Shown piece after piece: positions 24,301 to 39,300 of a stretch of DNA of 64,000 nt (position 1 is the first letter of the stretch; the number at the start of each line of letters is the position of its first letter). The DNA is taken from contig CM076266.1 of the NCBI GenBank assembly GCA_038380795.1, positions 14,220,001-14,284,000 on the forward strand, in the 5' to 3' direction. Origin of the DNA: Pyrocephalus nanus (lineage: Eukaryota; Chordata; Aves; Passeriformes; Tyrannidae). The translations under genes were made by a program, and so were the position numbers. The notes beneath the pieces were generated by a model. It searched no databases, was not told the origin of the DNA, and worked only from the letters and a program-made list of their open reading frames with translations.

Positions 24301-27300
24301 AATTTACAATACAGTGGAAGATTCAGTTTCATACTTTCTTTTGTCTCCTCAATTCATAAATCACCACAAATAGGTTATCAGTTCTTCTCCAGCTCTTAGC
24401 TCTTAATAGTGAAGGTCTGGGACAAGTTGCTAAGTACGTGAGTAAGAATCAAAGTTCGCCTTACTGTAGAATCTTGTGCCAATCTGTCATTAAGCCAGAC
24501 AACTTCTACCGACTTTCTTCTGATGTATTCATCTGTAACAAGGGAAGCAGATCAGCAATTTAGAAAAGCTTTAGCTTGATCACCATGCAGAACTGTAGGC
24601 TATGCTGCCTATTTCCATAGCGATCACACCACTTTGCCAGATGCAAAATGAGAGGCTTACATCCCTCATGCTAAAAACCCTTCTTAGAGGAAATCCTAGG
24701 CTGTCGCTTCATTTGAGTAGCTTTAGCTAAGTCTAGAAAAATATGCAAAGGTAGCTCTTAAATAAAAACTCTTTTTTTTCTGTTTCACAGCCATGTCCAT
24801 AATCTGTTTTGGAGACAGAGGCATAAGATGTATTAGCATGGCAGGCATATGTTCTGATTGCTGAGTGTTTTTTGACATTCCCAGAAAACCCCTGAGACTT
24901 TGTGTCACAGTTCTATAAACTTTATCTATTTGTATATTCATATCTGGGCTTAAATCCAAAACTTCTTTGCATGCATTTAAAGCAGACAGTTTAGGTTCAT
25001 CTCCTTGTGTTTCAGATGGCAAGCAGTTAAATCAGGTACATGTTTTAAACACTCCACATAGTCTAACATTCTAATGCATTTCAAAAGCTTTCCAATGTGT
25101 TTTAAAAGCACATAGACGATATACTGTAGGTACATAAAATAGATACAGGGCCACACTGAGCTGTGAAGCAAGTGAAGACAGCTCACTGATGCCAGTAGAG
25201 GTGCACCTGCTAGCAGCTCAACACAAAATACCATAAGCATATCGTAATGTTCCTTGCTGGTTTCCATTTTCATTTATCCTTCACAGCTATACTACATGAT
25301 GGCCTTCCACCAGTATAATAGTCATCTTTATCTCATTTCTCTGACATAGTTTTCAAGCTCCTTATTACTGTTGAACAGTGTAGCTAATAGTGCCCAAATT
25401 GCTTCTCATTCTTCTCATTATAGTATGTCATTATTCAAAAAACCAGTGCTCTTCATTCTTTCCCACACAAATAGCTAAACTTAAAACTTACTTCCAAGAG
25501 CCAGTCCCATGTTTCCCAGGCAATTAGGCTCCTTCTACTGGCTATTACATTTATACTTTGGACATTTTTACACTTTTTAATTACTGTACCTGTGTACTCC
25601 TTGAGATTTGAAGCTTTGTCTTCTAAGCCTAGTCCTCATGCACTGATTTTTGTACCAATTTAATGATTCCAATTAAGGTTTAGTTTGTGCATAGTTAAAA
25701 CAATTCAGCACACACTGGGGAACACATATATTCTAGTATGAAGAATAGTTATGTCAGTACTTTTGCAGAATAAGCCTTGCTAGTATCAGCAGTTTGTGGA
25801 AAGGACTGTACACTGCTCTATCTATAATGGTTTCTAAACTGATATATCTATAGTGGCTGTAAAAACTTATGTTTAAACCTACTTCTCTGTGACATAACTA
25901 CTCAAAAATGCTAGTAGAGGGGTTTGGGTACTGTGTTAGCTAAATTAATTAGATTGCCTTACTGATTGCAGGTTGCAAAGTGCATCCATAGATGTGTATA
26001 TATAGATGTGCATATTGGGGGATTTAGTGACACATTAGTTTCCTCCCAGCTTTTATTCTTTGAACAAAACCTCAGCCAAAGTGTCTAACCTAAACAGTTC
26101 CTCTGCGTGCTGTAACTTATGCTTTCCAGGAAGGCTTTTTTTTGAACTTGCATTACCAGGCAGCTACATAAATTACTGTGGTGTGACCTTCAAGCGCCTC
26201 GCTTACTCCATGGAAATTATCTGTATGCACATTCTCACCCTGTGATCTTCCATAAGACATTCAAGATTCTCAGTTATTCCTCCCCCCACCCCTGAAATTA
26301 CCAAGTAAAAATATGCTCATAGGTGTAACCGCAGGTCAGCTGATGCTCTGAAATCAAACTCTTGAGTGCCCTGAAAATAAACATTGGATTACTAGGTAAC
26401 TTTTGAATGGCCCCGTATGCTCAGCATAGAAAATGAAATATATCCTTCCTTTCTGCATCCCAGCTTCAGCTCTTTCTCATCTGAAAGATGCCAGATAATT
26501 TTGATTGAAATATGTAAAGAAAGGAAGGTGTTTTTCATGGACCATATTCTTAATTTGTTTAAAGATCATTCTGTTGAAATTAGTGGAGCCCCAGTAATTT
26601 GCATCAGCTGAGTGAGGAGCTGACTCTACATTTCTACAGTTCCCTAGAAGTTCTAAGAAGAAAGGCCAGTATTGTAGCTGAACCCATGTGAATTCGGAGT
26701 GAAGTTCAGTTAAAAGTTTTGCTGTTCAGCAAGACTGGACTTTAATACCTATAGAGAATGGGTAGAAGCTTTTTAAAAGTAGGTGGAATAAAGTAATTCT
26801 GTCATGTGTACAAAATCTTTCTTTCCACTAACAGCTTTAAAGAAGTACACAGGATTGGGTGCTCTGTGGCTCTTTACAGTGCTAACTCTCTTCTACTGAT
26901 TGATCTTGGGAAAGTCAATCATCATCTTTGTGTCTCGGTTTCCTTAAAGAGGATAATATTTCTCTGGTTTTCAAATATGTGAGGATGTGGTTATTAGTGT
27001 TTGCAAAATCCTTGGAGACTGCTGGGTGGAAATGTAGTGCAGTATAATAGTTATTTGCCATTGTTTTGTATTGTTCATCTAGCTGTTGATTTTTTTTAAC
27101 AATATACTGCTATATAAGAATGCACGTGGCAGTCTTTTGACTTTCGGAGAGCAGTGTTATCCTAACAAAAATAAAGAATAGCACTCATGCTCACAAGAGA
27201 CACATTATCCATGATGAGAAGAATCTATAACAGACACAGCACTAACTCAAAACTGTGCACCAAACAGCATCCAAATGCAAGCAATTTCAGATGTGTGCAT

Positions 27301-30300
27301 ATTGTCAGTGCAAAACCAGGCCATTCTGCAAATGCAGAGTCCCCCAAGGAGCAGTGAACCTAGCAGCAGCAACACTAATGGCTGTCTTCTCATGTGCAGC
27401 GAGGGAAAGCAGCACTTTAGAGCCGCCTTGGGCAGCTGTTAAGTTATTCATTCTTAACTTACTTCTATAAAGCGGTTACTGGGTGGAAGCAGCTGACACA
27501 AAGATATGGACCTGTCTGCCTGCTGTGGGGGGAGCATTCCCCATCCTTGCATATAGGGTGAAATTCTGGCTTCCTTCAAGTGAATGACAAAATTTCGCCT
27601 CAGTATTGCTTGGACTGAAAAAAAAATATTCTAGGCTTTGGAAAACCCATTTTTGAAGAGCACTTTTCTAGTGCCAGTGTCTCTCACAGGATTTTTCTCA
27701 GTTTGGATGTTACTTTCCCTCCAATGCACACAGTTCATGTAGGGGAGCAAACAGGCCCATGAGTTTTCAAGTGTGTTTGTACTGCTAGAACAATATAAAT
27801 AAATAAATAAATTATCCCAACCAAACAAAATCAAAAGAAACCAAATTAAAAACACAGCAATTTTCTGTTGTTAGAATACATATAAAGTGTGAGGTACTGT
27901 GCTAGGTCATCTAACTTGTTTCTTAACCTCCTTTCAGAACATTTCAGGCTGGTTTATGGTTTGTTTGTTCCATGTGATGTCTGGTCCTTCCCTATTTCCT
28001 CTCAATAGCTGATGTGAAAATTCACACTCTCCTGAATAAAACATAGGAGTTTTCTTTCTTAGTACTGCTCACTCCAAGTTTTGGACATCATAAGTCAAGC
28101 CTTGAGAAATTGTGAAACTTTCTAAAAATCCCTGTATCTAAAAAATTACTACTGATTTCTGTTTCATTTCTTATCTAGTAAATTTTGGGGGATTTCCTCA
28201 GTGATAACAATAGCCAGAAAGTTCCGCTGCCCTAACAGAGGAGTTTGGCAATGCAATGATATCAGCAGCTGATGCTTTAAAATCCGCAATCAAGTTTCAT
28301 GATACTCATGCTAAAAGTAATGAAAGATTGTGTTAGATTCTTGCTAAAGTACCAACTTCCTGATGCTGTTTCTGTTCTCAGTCGCAGCCTTGATGTTCCC
28401 ACTCAAGGGATAGACTTACAGAATAGTAATAGAATCAAAAGGAAATGGAAGTATTAATTTATATTGATTTCACTGCATGGCTATGTTTCTTCACCCTCAC
28501 AGTATGACCAAAACTTTCAGAAAGCAAAGTTCATGCCAGAAAAAAACAAGAACACATCCTGTGAACCTCATCCTTTTCTTCGAAAACACATAAAATAGAA
28601 TTAGGAGTCCTACTGTTATGGAGGCTACGTATTTGCTTGGCTTCAAAGCTAACTTACACCAATGAGACATAATTTGATTAAATGCCATTAAACACAAGGA
28701 TGTGACTTTTGTCTCAGGAAGACCCTGATCTGCAAATTACTGGCATGGGTGGGACAAAGATCACACTGGCTGCTCCAGGGTCCTTATACTGTCCCATGGC
28801 TGTCCTCTGGCAGTCCTGCTGGAGATAAACAAGGTGGACAGACCCAGAAAAAAACTTGCTTATGGCACATCCTTTTATGTGTTCAGCAGGCTTTTGCTTT
28901 CAGGGAACTGTTCTCATGCAGATATAACACAAAAATACAGGGCCAAGTAGCTAACTTTGACATAAAGGGACCCATCCTGCACCTAACTGTACCATTCTTT
29001 TATCTGCATGTTTCTAATGAAGTCAGTGAAGTTGTGACTGACCACTTTGTATTTCCTTTATGGTTTGAATCCTTCCCTGCTGCAGTTATAATAGTTGCAG
29101 TGGGTCTAATCTGATGTGCACAAGTTGAGAAGTGGACACATGGCTCTAAACTCAGGGGCTATTATGAGGACAAAACTAATTTTTGAAATGTTTTTATAAA
29201 CTGAAGGAAATTTTAATGTCTTTATTGTGTTATTACTTTACAATAATAATCCCAGACTGACCTGAGACCTATTACTCAGTGAGTACTGGCCCCTTGGAAA
29301 GTTTCAACTTGTCAGGTTTAGCCATTTTTTGAACACAGAGGAAGTCATTAAGGCACATCAGGCTGCTGATTGCTATTAAACTCTTCAGAGAGTTTTGTGC
29401 AAAAATCAATGCCATAACAGGGCTGTAAGAATCTAAGAGGTGGGAAAAGCATTTCTTTACCCTCTGGCAACTCAAAAATGGATTAATAGATTTTGTGAAA
29501 CCTCGAAAAAGTATCACCTATGAGCTAGGGGCCAAATGTAAACCTCTGTGACAAAATAATACAGCTCAGAAAGCTCCAAACGTGAAAATAGGTTTATAAT
29601 GGAACTGTCACTGCTGTAACCTCAGCTGCTTGTTTCTATGCTGGAGAAATCTCACACATCTGCACATATGCACATGCTTATTTATTGTATCCCAAGAAAC
29701 ACATTTTTTTTCTGTATTGCCACTAAAGAACCTGGAGGGAAAATGCTTTTTGAATAAAGTTTGATCTTATATAGCTTTTGCCAAGAAAGTACTACAAGAA
29801 TTTTCCAGATGAGTTCCATCTCAGCGTCAGTGAAAGTGTTGTTTAGATGACTGGCGGGTTTTGACTGTGGGGGAACTACACTGAAAGATGCAACACAGTT
29901 GCAATGATTGCTATCAGTCAAAGACTTCTGTAGAAAAAATCTTTTTCCTGGGAAAAGCTAGCTGAAATCGGATTAGGAAGTTTTATTGTAAACATGTACT
30001 ATATAAATCAGGCAAAGTCCATTTTCTGGCTCTGAGGCCAGTTGCCACAGAATGATTTAAATTCTAACTGTCCAGTTCTCTTCCCCCAGAAAGCAAAGTG
30101 GAGGCATTCAGTTCAATTTTTGGCATGAATTTCATTAAATTTTTGATGATAAAATTATGAAGCATCTTTTCAATTTTTTTTTTTCTATGAAAAAAAATTT
30201 TACTTAGTTGTACTAAGTTTGTTTCACTCTATCATAGGAACATTTGTGTTGGAAGGGACCTCAGGAGATCACCTCATCCAACTTACTAATCAAAGAACTT

Positions 30301-33300
30301 GCATTTTATATAGTACAAAAGCTAAAATGAAGCAATCCATGTAAACCAAAGAAGATCCAGTTACGGTGTTTCAGAACCTTAATTTCATGGCCTATCCCAG
30401 CCTTTCTGCTCAAGTAAATACTGGTTTATCACCAGCTGTGCTTATTAATGGTAACTTTTTAGATGTTATGTTTTTATTGAAAAGAAGTTTCTCTTCCGTT
30501 TTTCCTTTTTAAAATACATGGAAGTACCATGTAGGGTTGACCCCACTCAAGAGGACGGCTGAGGGGTAGGGCCACAAGCATGTCCCTACATGGTGGTTGC
30601 AGAGCCCCACTGGGTCATGGTCTGTCCCCTTGGCTAAGCCCAGAAAAGACTTTTTTAAAGAAAGAGTGTGAAGATGAGCCACCTCAGCATTAAGGCTCAG
30701 GGCAGGCAGTACTTAGGACCAAAATAGCCAGCTTTGGTCCATGTGGAGGCAAGTTTTGCCCAAAGCTCACCATGGCTGCAGCTATTTCACAGTTTCCAGT
30801 CTTTCTGGGGAGTCACCACTGCGCATCCATCCACGGCAAGAGCATGCGGTTGTGGCTGCAGCAGCATAGCAAACCCTCCCCAAGTATCTGGGCCCGAGAC
30901 TGAGGTCTACAGAAAAGTATCAAAAACAGGCTTTCTGTTAAGGACTGTATTAAGCACAGTCAATGAAAAAACTCTAAACAAGTGAGTTGTTAAGGCCTGT
31001 TCTAGTGCATATGGTCTGGTCCGGCTGCAGCAAGGGGACAGATTGTGAACCGTTTCCCCAGCATGGTGCTGAGGAAGGAGGCTCCTATACTCTCATTATA
31101 ACAGGGGAAAATCCACTTTTCTTGCATGGATAATTTAGAAGTTATGAATCAGCCTGTTGTTTTTATTTCAGCAGAGTACAGACAAGAGTTGTGTAAAATG
31201 AGGCTGCTGCCTGTCTGTCAGGCAGCTGTAGTTTTTTACCCTGCAGCCTCTTTTAATGTGCATTCTTGGCAAATTCTGAAGAGAAGCAGTCACAACTGTG
31301 CACTCAGACATTAGAGCAGATCTCATACCCTAGTCATTGAGCCGAGGACTTCACTCATGCATCGTCCCATGTTTGATGGAGCCATTAAGCACCCTGACCC
31401 AGTAACCAGAAAACTGAATTGGTGTCTAAGTTAAAAGGCACTCTAAAAATATGCTCTTGAATCATCTGTTTTTGAAAAGAGATTAATATTTCCTTCCAGT
31501 GTATCTACTTTTCCCAGGTGTTAAATAGACCATTTGCTGTCTGCTGGTCTTTAGGATTTTTTAAAGTACGTGTTAAAGGCTATTCCAGACTAGCTCTACA
31601 GGGTTTTAAGGCATGAGAGACAGTTACCTGCAGAAAAATACCAATCTCTCTCAAATAATTAGCAATTATCTGTCAAAAAAGCTTCTGAGCCGACCACAGT
31701 AAGAAAAATACTTTTCATCTTTGGCTTTTTTTGCCTTCCTCCTTCCCCCTCCTCTTTGCCTCCCTCCCACCTTTTGCCTAGCATTTTCTGAGCAGCCTTT
31801 GCCAAAGGAAACACTGATGAAAGTAACTTTCAGTGGCTGAGCAGTTCCCTCTGACACCTCCTCCCTGTCCACCCTCAAGATTGCAACAGACATCTGCCTT
31901 TGTACACACCATGTCAGCGTCCAGCAAAGACATTTTATGTTCTTTGTTTCTCCAAAGTAAATAAGAGCAGCACAGTCTGTAGACATCCCATTGCTAATAA
32001 TGGAGCTGCACTGGTAATTGCTAATAACGATGCAGTGTTTCAGCATGGGAACACTCTTCTAGCTGTAATGTGCATAGGGCCTGAATGAAGTGACACAGAT
32101 GGTAACATTATTGCATATTTCTTTGTAGTGGAAGTTTAAATTTTACTGGGGGGGGGGGGGGAGGGGAACACTCATTCCTACATTTAGTTCCAATTATTTC
32201 TTTAATATTAGCTGCCCTGATATGCTTGATCTGTGAACTGTGTCAGTGCCACCTAAGGAGATATCAAGAGGAGTCCACAAAGTGAGGAGAAGCAATTGTT
32301 TCCACTTAGCAAAGGAAGCACTTAGATGCTGTGTGACAGAATTGCATTTGCCTCCTTTGGCAAGGATGACCCATTTTGATCACACGCAACAGCCAAACAA
32401 CAGCCAATTTGCAGTAAATCAGACAGTAAACATTTCTGTGGCTGCTAGACTGATTCTGGAGTTCTCTCTCATGAACCACAGCTCCCACATCTGTACCTCA
32501 GTTGTCCAGGAGTACTTCATTGCCTCTTTGCAGGCTACAAACAGCAGGAACACATGCTCTGTGGGCTAGCTCCTGGGTTTCAGCTTCCTTTGATGCGTGC
32601 AAAGTACGTGCTCCTCTGGGAATGCCCGACATCCTCCGTGCTTACGTGCACAACCACTTCAGCACCCTGGTGAGTCAAAACCCGTGGAAGCACACACTGC
32701 TACTTTGGCTTGACTGCAACACGTTTCCTTTGAAAGGTGTTTGGAAAGCTGTGGCAGCATGTCAAAGATAAGAGAGGCAGGAATTGGTTGTATTTGCCAA
32801 GCGCCTGTCTTTGTTGGCTCTGTCCACGAGAGCAGATACCCTTGCTTTTGAACTCTCCGAACTTGCTGCATATTCATCCACAAAAATTGCTAGCTCACCC
32901 AGACCTGGAGTGTCAGGACCAGTTGTCCTTCCTGCAAGATTAGGTCATATCATTATATCAAAGTCCTGTTATGCCATTTTATACCACGTGGATGCAAAAA
33001 CCAGCCAAGTTTCTAGTCTCAAGCACAGGTGTCTAGCAACTGCACAATACACACATGAAAAGTAAAGCCATAAGCCAAACCTGTAAGCAAAATTTCCTCT
33101 TTCCACAGCATTATACCTTTCTCATCCACCTTTATAGCTGCATTTCCAATTTAAATTTCAGAAGAGTACTGCTAATGTCTGAAAATATCCTGCCTGTCAT
33201 GCCTTTGCAACTTTTTCTCTTCATCTGACAATTCAAAACTGCTCTTAATAATGCTGTGTTAAACAGTTGAGAAAGAGTTACCTGCAAGAGAGACTTCTTC

Positions 33301-36300
33301 TTGGCAAAAGGAGTGCAGCCCAGTATTAATTTACCTGTAGAGTGAACATGTAGTAGAAAGCATTGTTGGCATGTGGGTAGGAAATAAATGCAGAATATTT
33401 GCTGCAGAGCTGCTATGTAGCTGGTAGTCCAAGGCATGAGCAGGAGTGATAAGCAAGTGTCATTTAAAAATTATTATGAGAAAAATAGTGAGAAAGCACC
33501 GAAAGAGCATATAATTTCACCTAATTCATCCTTTCAAAAACTAGATGTCTCCTCTAAACTGGATATGTGGGCTTCTCTTGTGGCTTATGGAGGAAAAATA
33601 AATCCCACCTTAAGACTGATCACCAGGATAAATCATTCTTTCCAGGTGCCTTTATCTCTCTCCCCAGACTACCAAGGGAAAACTGGTTCAAAGTATCTCC
33701 CAGGGTTTTAGACAACTATTGTAAGGTGAAATAAATTCAACGCAAAATCATCAGAAGCGGTGGACAGGAAAGGTGGCAGACTTAGATAGCTGCTGGAGCT
33801 CATTCCTGTCATGGCAGATGCAGAGCTGATTGCCATGGTTGGTACAGGATTGCCCATGTCAATGAGGTAAAAAAAATCTTGCACCTGTTTGGAATTTTTT
33901 TGTCATGTTACAGGCTTAATGTACAACAAGCTATATAATTGGTTTACAAGTGAATATTAAGATAGAAAATGAGCACTAGGCCTGTATATTCTGCTCATAT
34001 AAAAGTAAACATTTTCTTCAAGAACTGAAACTGTTGTGTTAAAGTATATCACGTGTTGATGTACTTAGTAGTGTCAAATTGTGTTTATTTAGGCAGTGTT
34101 ACCTGCAGCCTCTGTGGCTTGGCTCGAAGCCTGTGTGGGTGTCAGTGGGGCAGGCTGACAGACCTGTGCCCACTGGTCTGTAGCATTCAGTCACTCCTGC
34201 AGAGCACATGCACCACAAGAGCCCACTGGTCAGCAGTTAGAGGACTTCTGCAGGAAAGCTGCTTGGTAGGACACGGTGATATGAGCAACATCCCTGAAGT
34301 GGAAGAGAATGGAAAGGAAAACACCAGAATCTAAGTGCACACAACACAGACTGCCTAATTCCGCAAACGCAACTCGTTCACTTGAGCTTCCTCATTCTTC
34401 TCTCAGCACACACTTAGTCCTGTTTAACATATGCTTGAATCCTGCTTAATATAACGTAGGCAGCAGGTGCTAACAATTAGGCACATGCTTAGTAATGTGC
34501 CTGAATTCAGGCCCAAAATATTCCTGCTTCAACACACAAGCTGTTTCTATTAAGATGGAGTACTGCACGCTAAGATTTGTAATCAGTACAGACCACACCA
34601 CAGGGACAACAAAGCACTAGGAAATGCTTCTGTTCCGAAGGCTGTTCATGTGTATCCATTTGGGTCTGATCTCAAAACTTGCTTATTCAGGGTCAAAGCA
34701 ATGATTGTCTTAGACCAATTTATGAAGCCCAAATCCTGAAGTTCCTCTTGCTGCAAAACTCCCACAGACTTGAAACATGCAAACTGGATGCAGTTCATGA
34801 ACTCCTGGCAGATTGTCAGGGCTGTGTCCTTAAGTTTATAATATATTACCAAGTTGTAGTAAATTTGTTACTAAACTGTACACTGGTTCTGTAGTTCAAA
34901 ATTCATGAAAAATCGAGGACCTGCATTTTCTCTTACAATCTGATTTGTTGTCACTACCTTATATAACTAAAATAGAGTGGACTGAAGCAGCAATAGGTTA
35001 AGCAACAATAACGCCAGTAATTTCTTTTGCTGAGGCTTTAGCCAGGCTAAGGACACAATGCTAATCTAGGGTTGTTTCTCTTTTTCCTTAAATAATATTT
35101 TTATTGAGCAAGGAGCGGATGTCAGAATGGCCTTTTGATCAGCTAAAAACAACAGTGTCTCTAAGGGAATCTTTCCTGTTTATTGTATTCTGCTGCATTT
35201 GAAAAATGCTGGTCTACAGTAGAGCAAGACTCCTTAACATACAAGAAGCAGGGCAAAACAGGATGAGGCCAAAATGGGAACTGTATCACAGGAACTTGGA
35301 AGGACAGGAAGTTACAAAACAAGTAGAAATTCTTGATTAAAAGTATAATTGTACCAGCTTGTGCAAGGGGATAATGACTTTCAAATGTCAGCCTTTGTGC
35401 CTGTTCATAATGATAAAGCTATTAAACCATATGTACTGTTCTTAATTCCATTTCTCATGGCAAGTCATTTAGGATCCATAACTATTCTGTCCACTAAAAT
35501 CTAAAGTATTTCTTCAGCAGCATATTCAAACAGTAGATTAAAAGGAGTGCTAACTAGAGCAGTGCCAGCCAGGACTGCCGCACAGTAGTTTAAATCATGT
35601 CAGAGATTCTGTTATAAGCCCTACTTTCAAGGATTTAAATATCAGCTATAAAAATTCGCTCCTAGGATAAGAGTCAGCCAATGAGTGCATATTTAAACCC
35701 TTTTTTTTTAACTAAAAAGGCATCATTTTTATAGTTTATAAGTTTTATGTATAAAAAGGAATAAGCTCTTAAAACATTTTTTTTTGTGGATCTGTGACTG
35801 AAAGTAAATTTACTTCAAAAATTAACTCAATAAAAAATTAACCCTTAAAGCAGTCAATGGTTTTGTTGTTTCAGAAAATCAGTTAGAGACACAAACAAGT
35901 TACTAGTTTTAAAACTAGTGCTGCACGGTTGAGCTTGGTCCAGCTCTGGGTTGCGAGTGGAAAAATCCCATTTGCTTCAATGATAATCAGATCAAATTCT
36001 AACTTCCTCCTCAGGAAGTTAGAGTCTGGAAGAAAAACTATGAGCTCAGTTTGGCAATCACAATGCTTGGTAAAATTTTTCACCCATAATGTTAGTAAAG
36101 TTGACTCCAAAGGGAGCAAGACAAACACTGTGCTGGTGTCACCATGGGTGCTTCAGCCTTCCCCAGCATTTTGGTCAGTGTTAGTGCCAAGATCCCAAGC
36201 CGTGAGATGGTGTTGCTTCCAGACTAAAGCTAGTAATAAAATGTTTTACAATTATAGGAACATGACAACAGGAAATCTATAGAATAAGTTGCCATTACCA

Positions 36301-39300
36301 GGTGGTTCAGTGTTTGGGGGGGAAGATGTTTGCGGAGAATTCCGCAGCAGCTTCCACCAGGCTTACCCAGCAGGTGATATTTATGGACTGTTTACAAGAT
36401 TTTCACGTATGGCATTCTAAAGAGGTTTGTAACTTTTATGCTCATCCATCCAGTTTATTTATTTTCCAAAATCTCACTACAAAGGTCAGCTATGTTCTGT
36501 CTGTCTCAGCAGCTCCAGGCCTAGAGAAAAATTTTATTGTAATATGTAATCTCAGCATTAAGTAGTTAGTTGTACAATTGTGCTTTTAAACATGGTAGAG
36601 ATGTGTTTGTGCCTTGTTCTCATATATCTTAGACCGCATGTCTCTTGGCTTTACACACCGTTTAAATAACTGTTTAGCACCTCTTTCACATTCAAATGAT
36701 ACATTTGTGTTCTTTTGTGTGGAAATGTCTGAATATTTTCAACACCGTTCAGTTCATGTGAAAGCAGACAGGAACAAACCAAGGAGACAAAGATTATGTC
36801 AAAGAGGCTGAATAATACTCAAGTGATCATGATGCATCTGTTTTTCTTTTCAAAATCTTCAGAATAAACCCTTCTCTGAATTTCCATCTTTCAAGAAGTG
36901 GAAAGAAACTCATTTCCAACCCTTCCAGCCTTACGCTCCGCTCTTCGTCTTGGGTTCCCATCTCTAAGCCTTCTCCTTTGCTCCAGCTGATTCAGGAATG
37001 GAGGCCAAACCTGTTACTGACTTTCCCTCTTACCTGACAGCAAAACAATACCTTCTCTTTTCCTTACCACATCTTATCCATATAACTGAATAGATCTCAT
37101 TCTAAGTAATGAATTGCAGGTGAAATTCAAGTAATGCAAAAGCAGCTACTCTCATCTGGTTGTTTCATTTTGCAGGTGCAAAGGATGCTTGCACACGGGA
37201 AAGCCAAAGATCAACCTTTGTAGTCACTGTAGCTGGGAGCTATTAGCACCTCAAAGTTATATTTACTATAGCTCTTGGTTTAACCAGGCAGGTAGCTAAA
37301 AAACACACAGCTGTTTACTCAGTCTTCCCCCCACCCAGTGGGATGAGGTAGAGAATGTGGAAAAAAAAGTAAAATCTATGGACTGGTGGGTTGAGCTAAG
37401 GACAGTTTAATGGGACAGAAGCAGAAGGGATAATAATAATAATAGTAGTAATAACAATAACAATTATATACAAAACAAGTGGTGTCCAATTCAGCTGGTC
37501 ACCACGCGCCAACCGATGCCCAGCCAAGTGAAGGCCCTGGCCAAATTTGCATCTAGTTTATATATTGCGCATGACACCGTATGGTGTGGAGTATTCCTCT
37601 GGTCTGTTGGGGTTAACTGTCCTAGTCTTCTCTCAGCTTCTTGTACCCCCAGCCTACTCTTTGGTGGGGTGATGTGGGAAGCTGAAAAGTCCTTGACTTA
37701 GTGTAAGAACTACCCGGCAACAACCAAAATATCATTGTTATCAGTATTATTTTTACCTTAAATCCAAAATACAGCACCATACAACCTACTAGGAAACTGT
37801 TATAGTCAAAAGTGTTGAAGATCAGCTATAACAATTATAAAAATTCAAACAGTTGTTTGAATAGTCAAATCTCTTATTCACAAAAGCAATATCATACAGC
37901 ACAGCTATTATTTATGCAATGCCTGATTTGTGATATATGTGTATAATCAATTGCAAATTATGTGCTTTTCAAACATCTGCTGTAGTTTATTGTGAGTCTA
38001 TTAGAGGATATCTAATATCCAGTAAGAAACGATGTGTAAGAAATCCATCACCTCTTTTCTGGCAGGAGTGCCATGTAATTCAAACAGAGGCTGTCTATCT
38101 TCTTTGTTATATCGACCTTCTGGATTTGAGGATCTGAGGCTTTCTGCTGAACCATCATGAAAATACATTCATGATGTTTTCATGTCTGCCATAATAAGCC
38201 TGATTTTAGACCAAGAGGACAAAGCAGCTATACAGTATGTGAAAATTGGCACAGCTTTAAACAGGCATTAGTTCAAAGTCATGAAATAGTGCTCTTAGGA
38301 AAATAACAAAATCCATGTTTTCAAGTCCAAATCACAAAATTGTTGTTTTCATCAGCTGGTAATATCACAAGCACTATTTCTTTTAGGAATACTACTCAGG
38401 AGTATAGATTCCTTTTGCTCTTAAGAGTCTGATATACAAGCTTTAGAAGCAGGATGTCTGGTTCTTCATAGGATGTAGAGCGAGGTTTGTGATTTCTGGT
38501 CTCAATGTGAGTTTTGTGAAACCAACACAGTTTACAAATTCCATATTCTTCGCTGGAGGAAGAACACTTGAAACCACATTTCAGCTGCAAGGTATAAAAG
38601 CAGCTATTAAATATACCTACTGTTACATGTTTATAGGTTTACTAGGAGGACTTGCCTTGGGCTAGACCTCAGCAGGTTAAATTGCCTCCACTTAAACTAA
38701 TAGAGCCGTGTCAGTTTTCAGCTTCAGTGGAGCTGGAGCAGTGGGACAGGACAGCATGCACGTCCTAAAACAGGACCAGGAAAGCTCTGTGAGGGGGACT
38801 TGAACATATTTTCCAATTGCAGATTTCAAATTGCTCTTTAAGAGCTGAGATTCTCCAGTTAGTAACATCTTTTCTCCTCCTGACAGCAGCATCTGAGTGC
38901 TGCCATGCCCTCTGCTACAAAGTCTGAAGAGCTTTGCAAAATGCCAGAGAGGAGACTATGATTGCAGAGTGTAGATCTTTTGGATTCCCTATTGAGTAAG
39001 GTGTCTGTCATACTCCTGTGCCCAGGACAGCTGCTGCATGGCTCCCTTGGGCTCCTGGTCTCAGACACGTGACAGTCTCATGGGTGCATTTTTCCTTTTT
39101 TATTTTCTTCTCAGACTGGAAAAAGTTCTGTTTTCTGTGTGAGAATTTGACTTATGTAGAGACAGTGGGATCAGGACTGCAGCTTACCCTGTTATACCTA
39201 ATTAACCTTGGGAATTCATTTCCACAACACAGAACTAGGCCAAGTATATAGGTAGCTTTACAAAGGAAAATTAAGGATTTGCAATGAAGACATGGAATAT

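Noticed and set aside
37516..37701. A 61-codon frame inside the LTR
   Set aside because: It lies antisense within LTR regulatory sequence and matches no retroviral protein.
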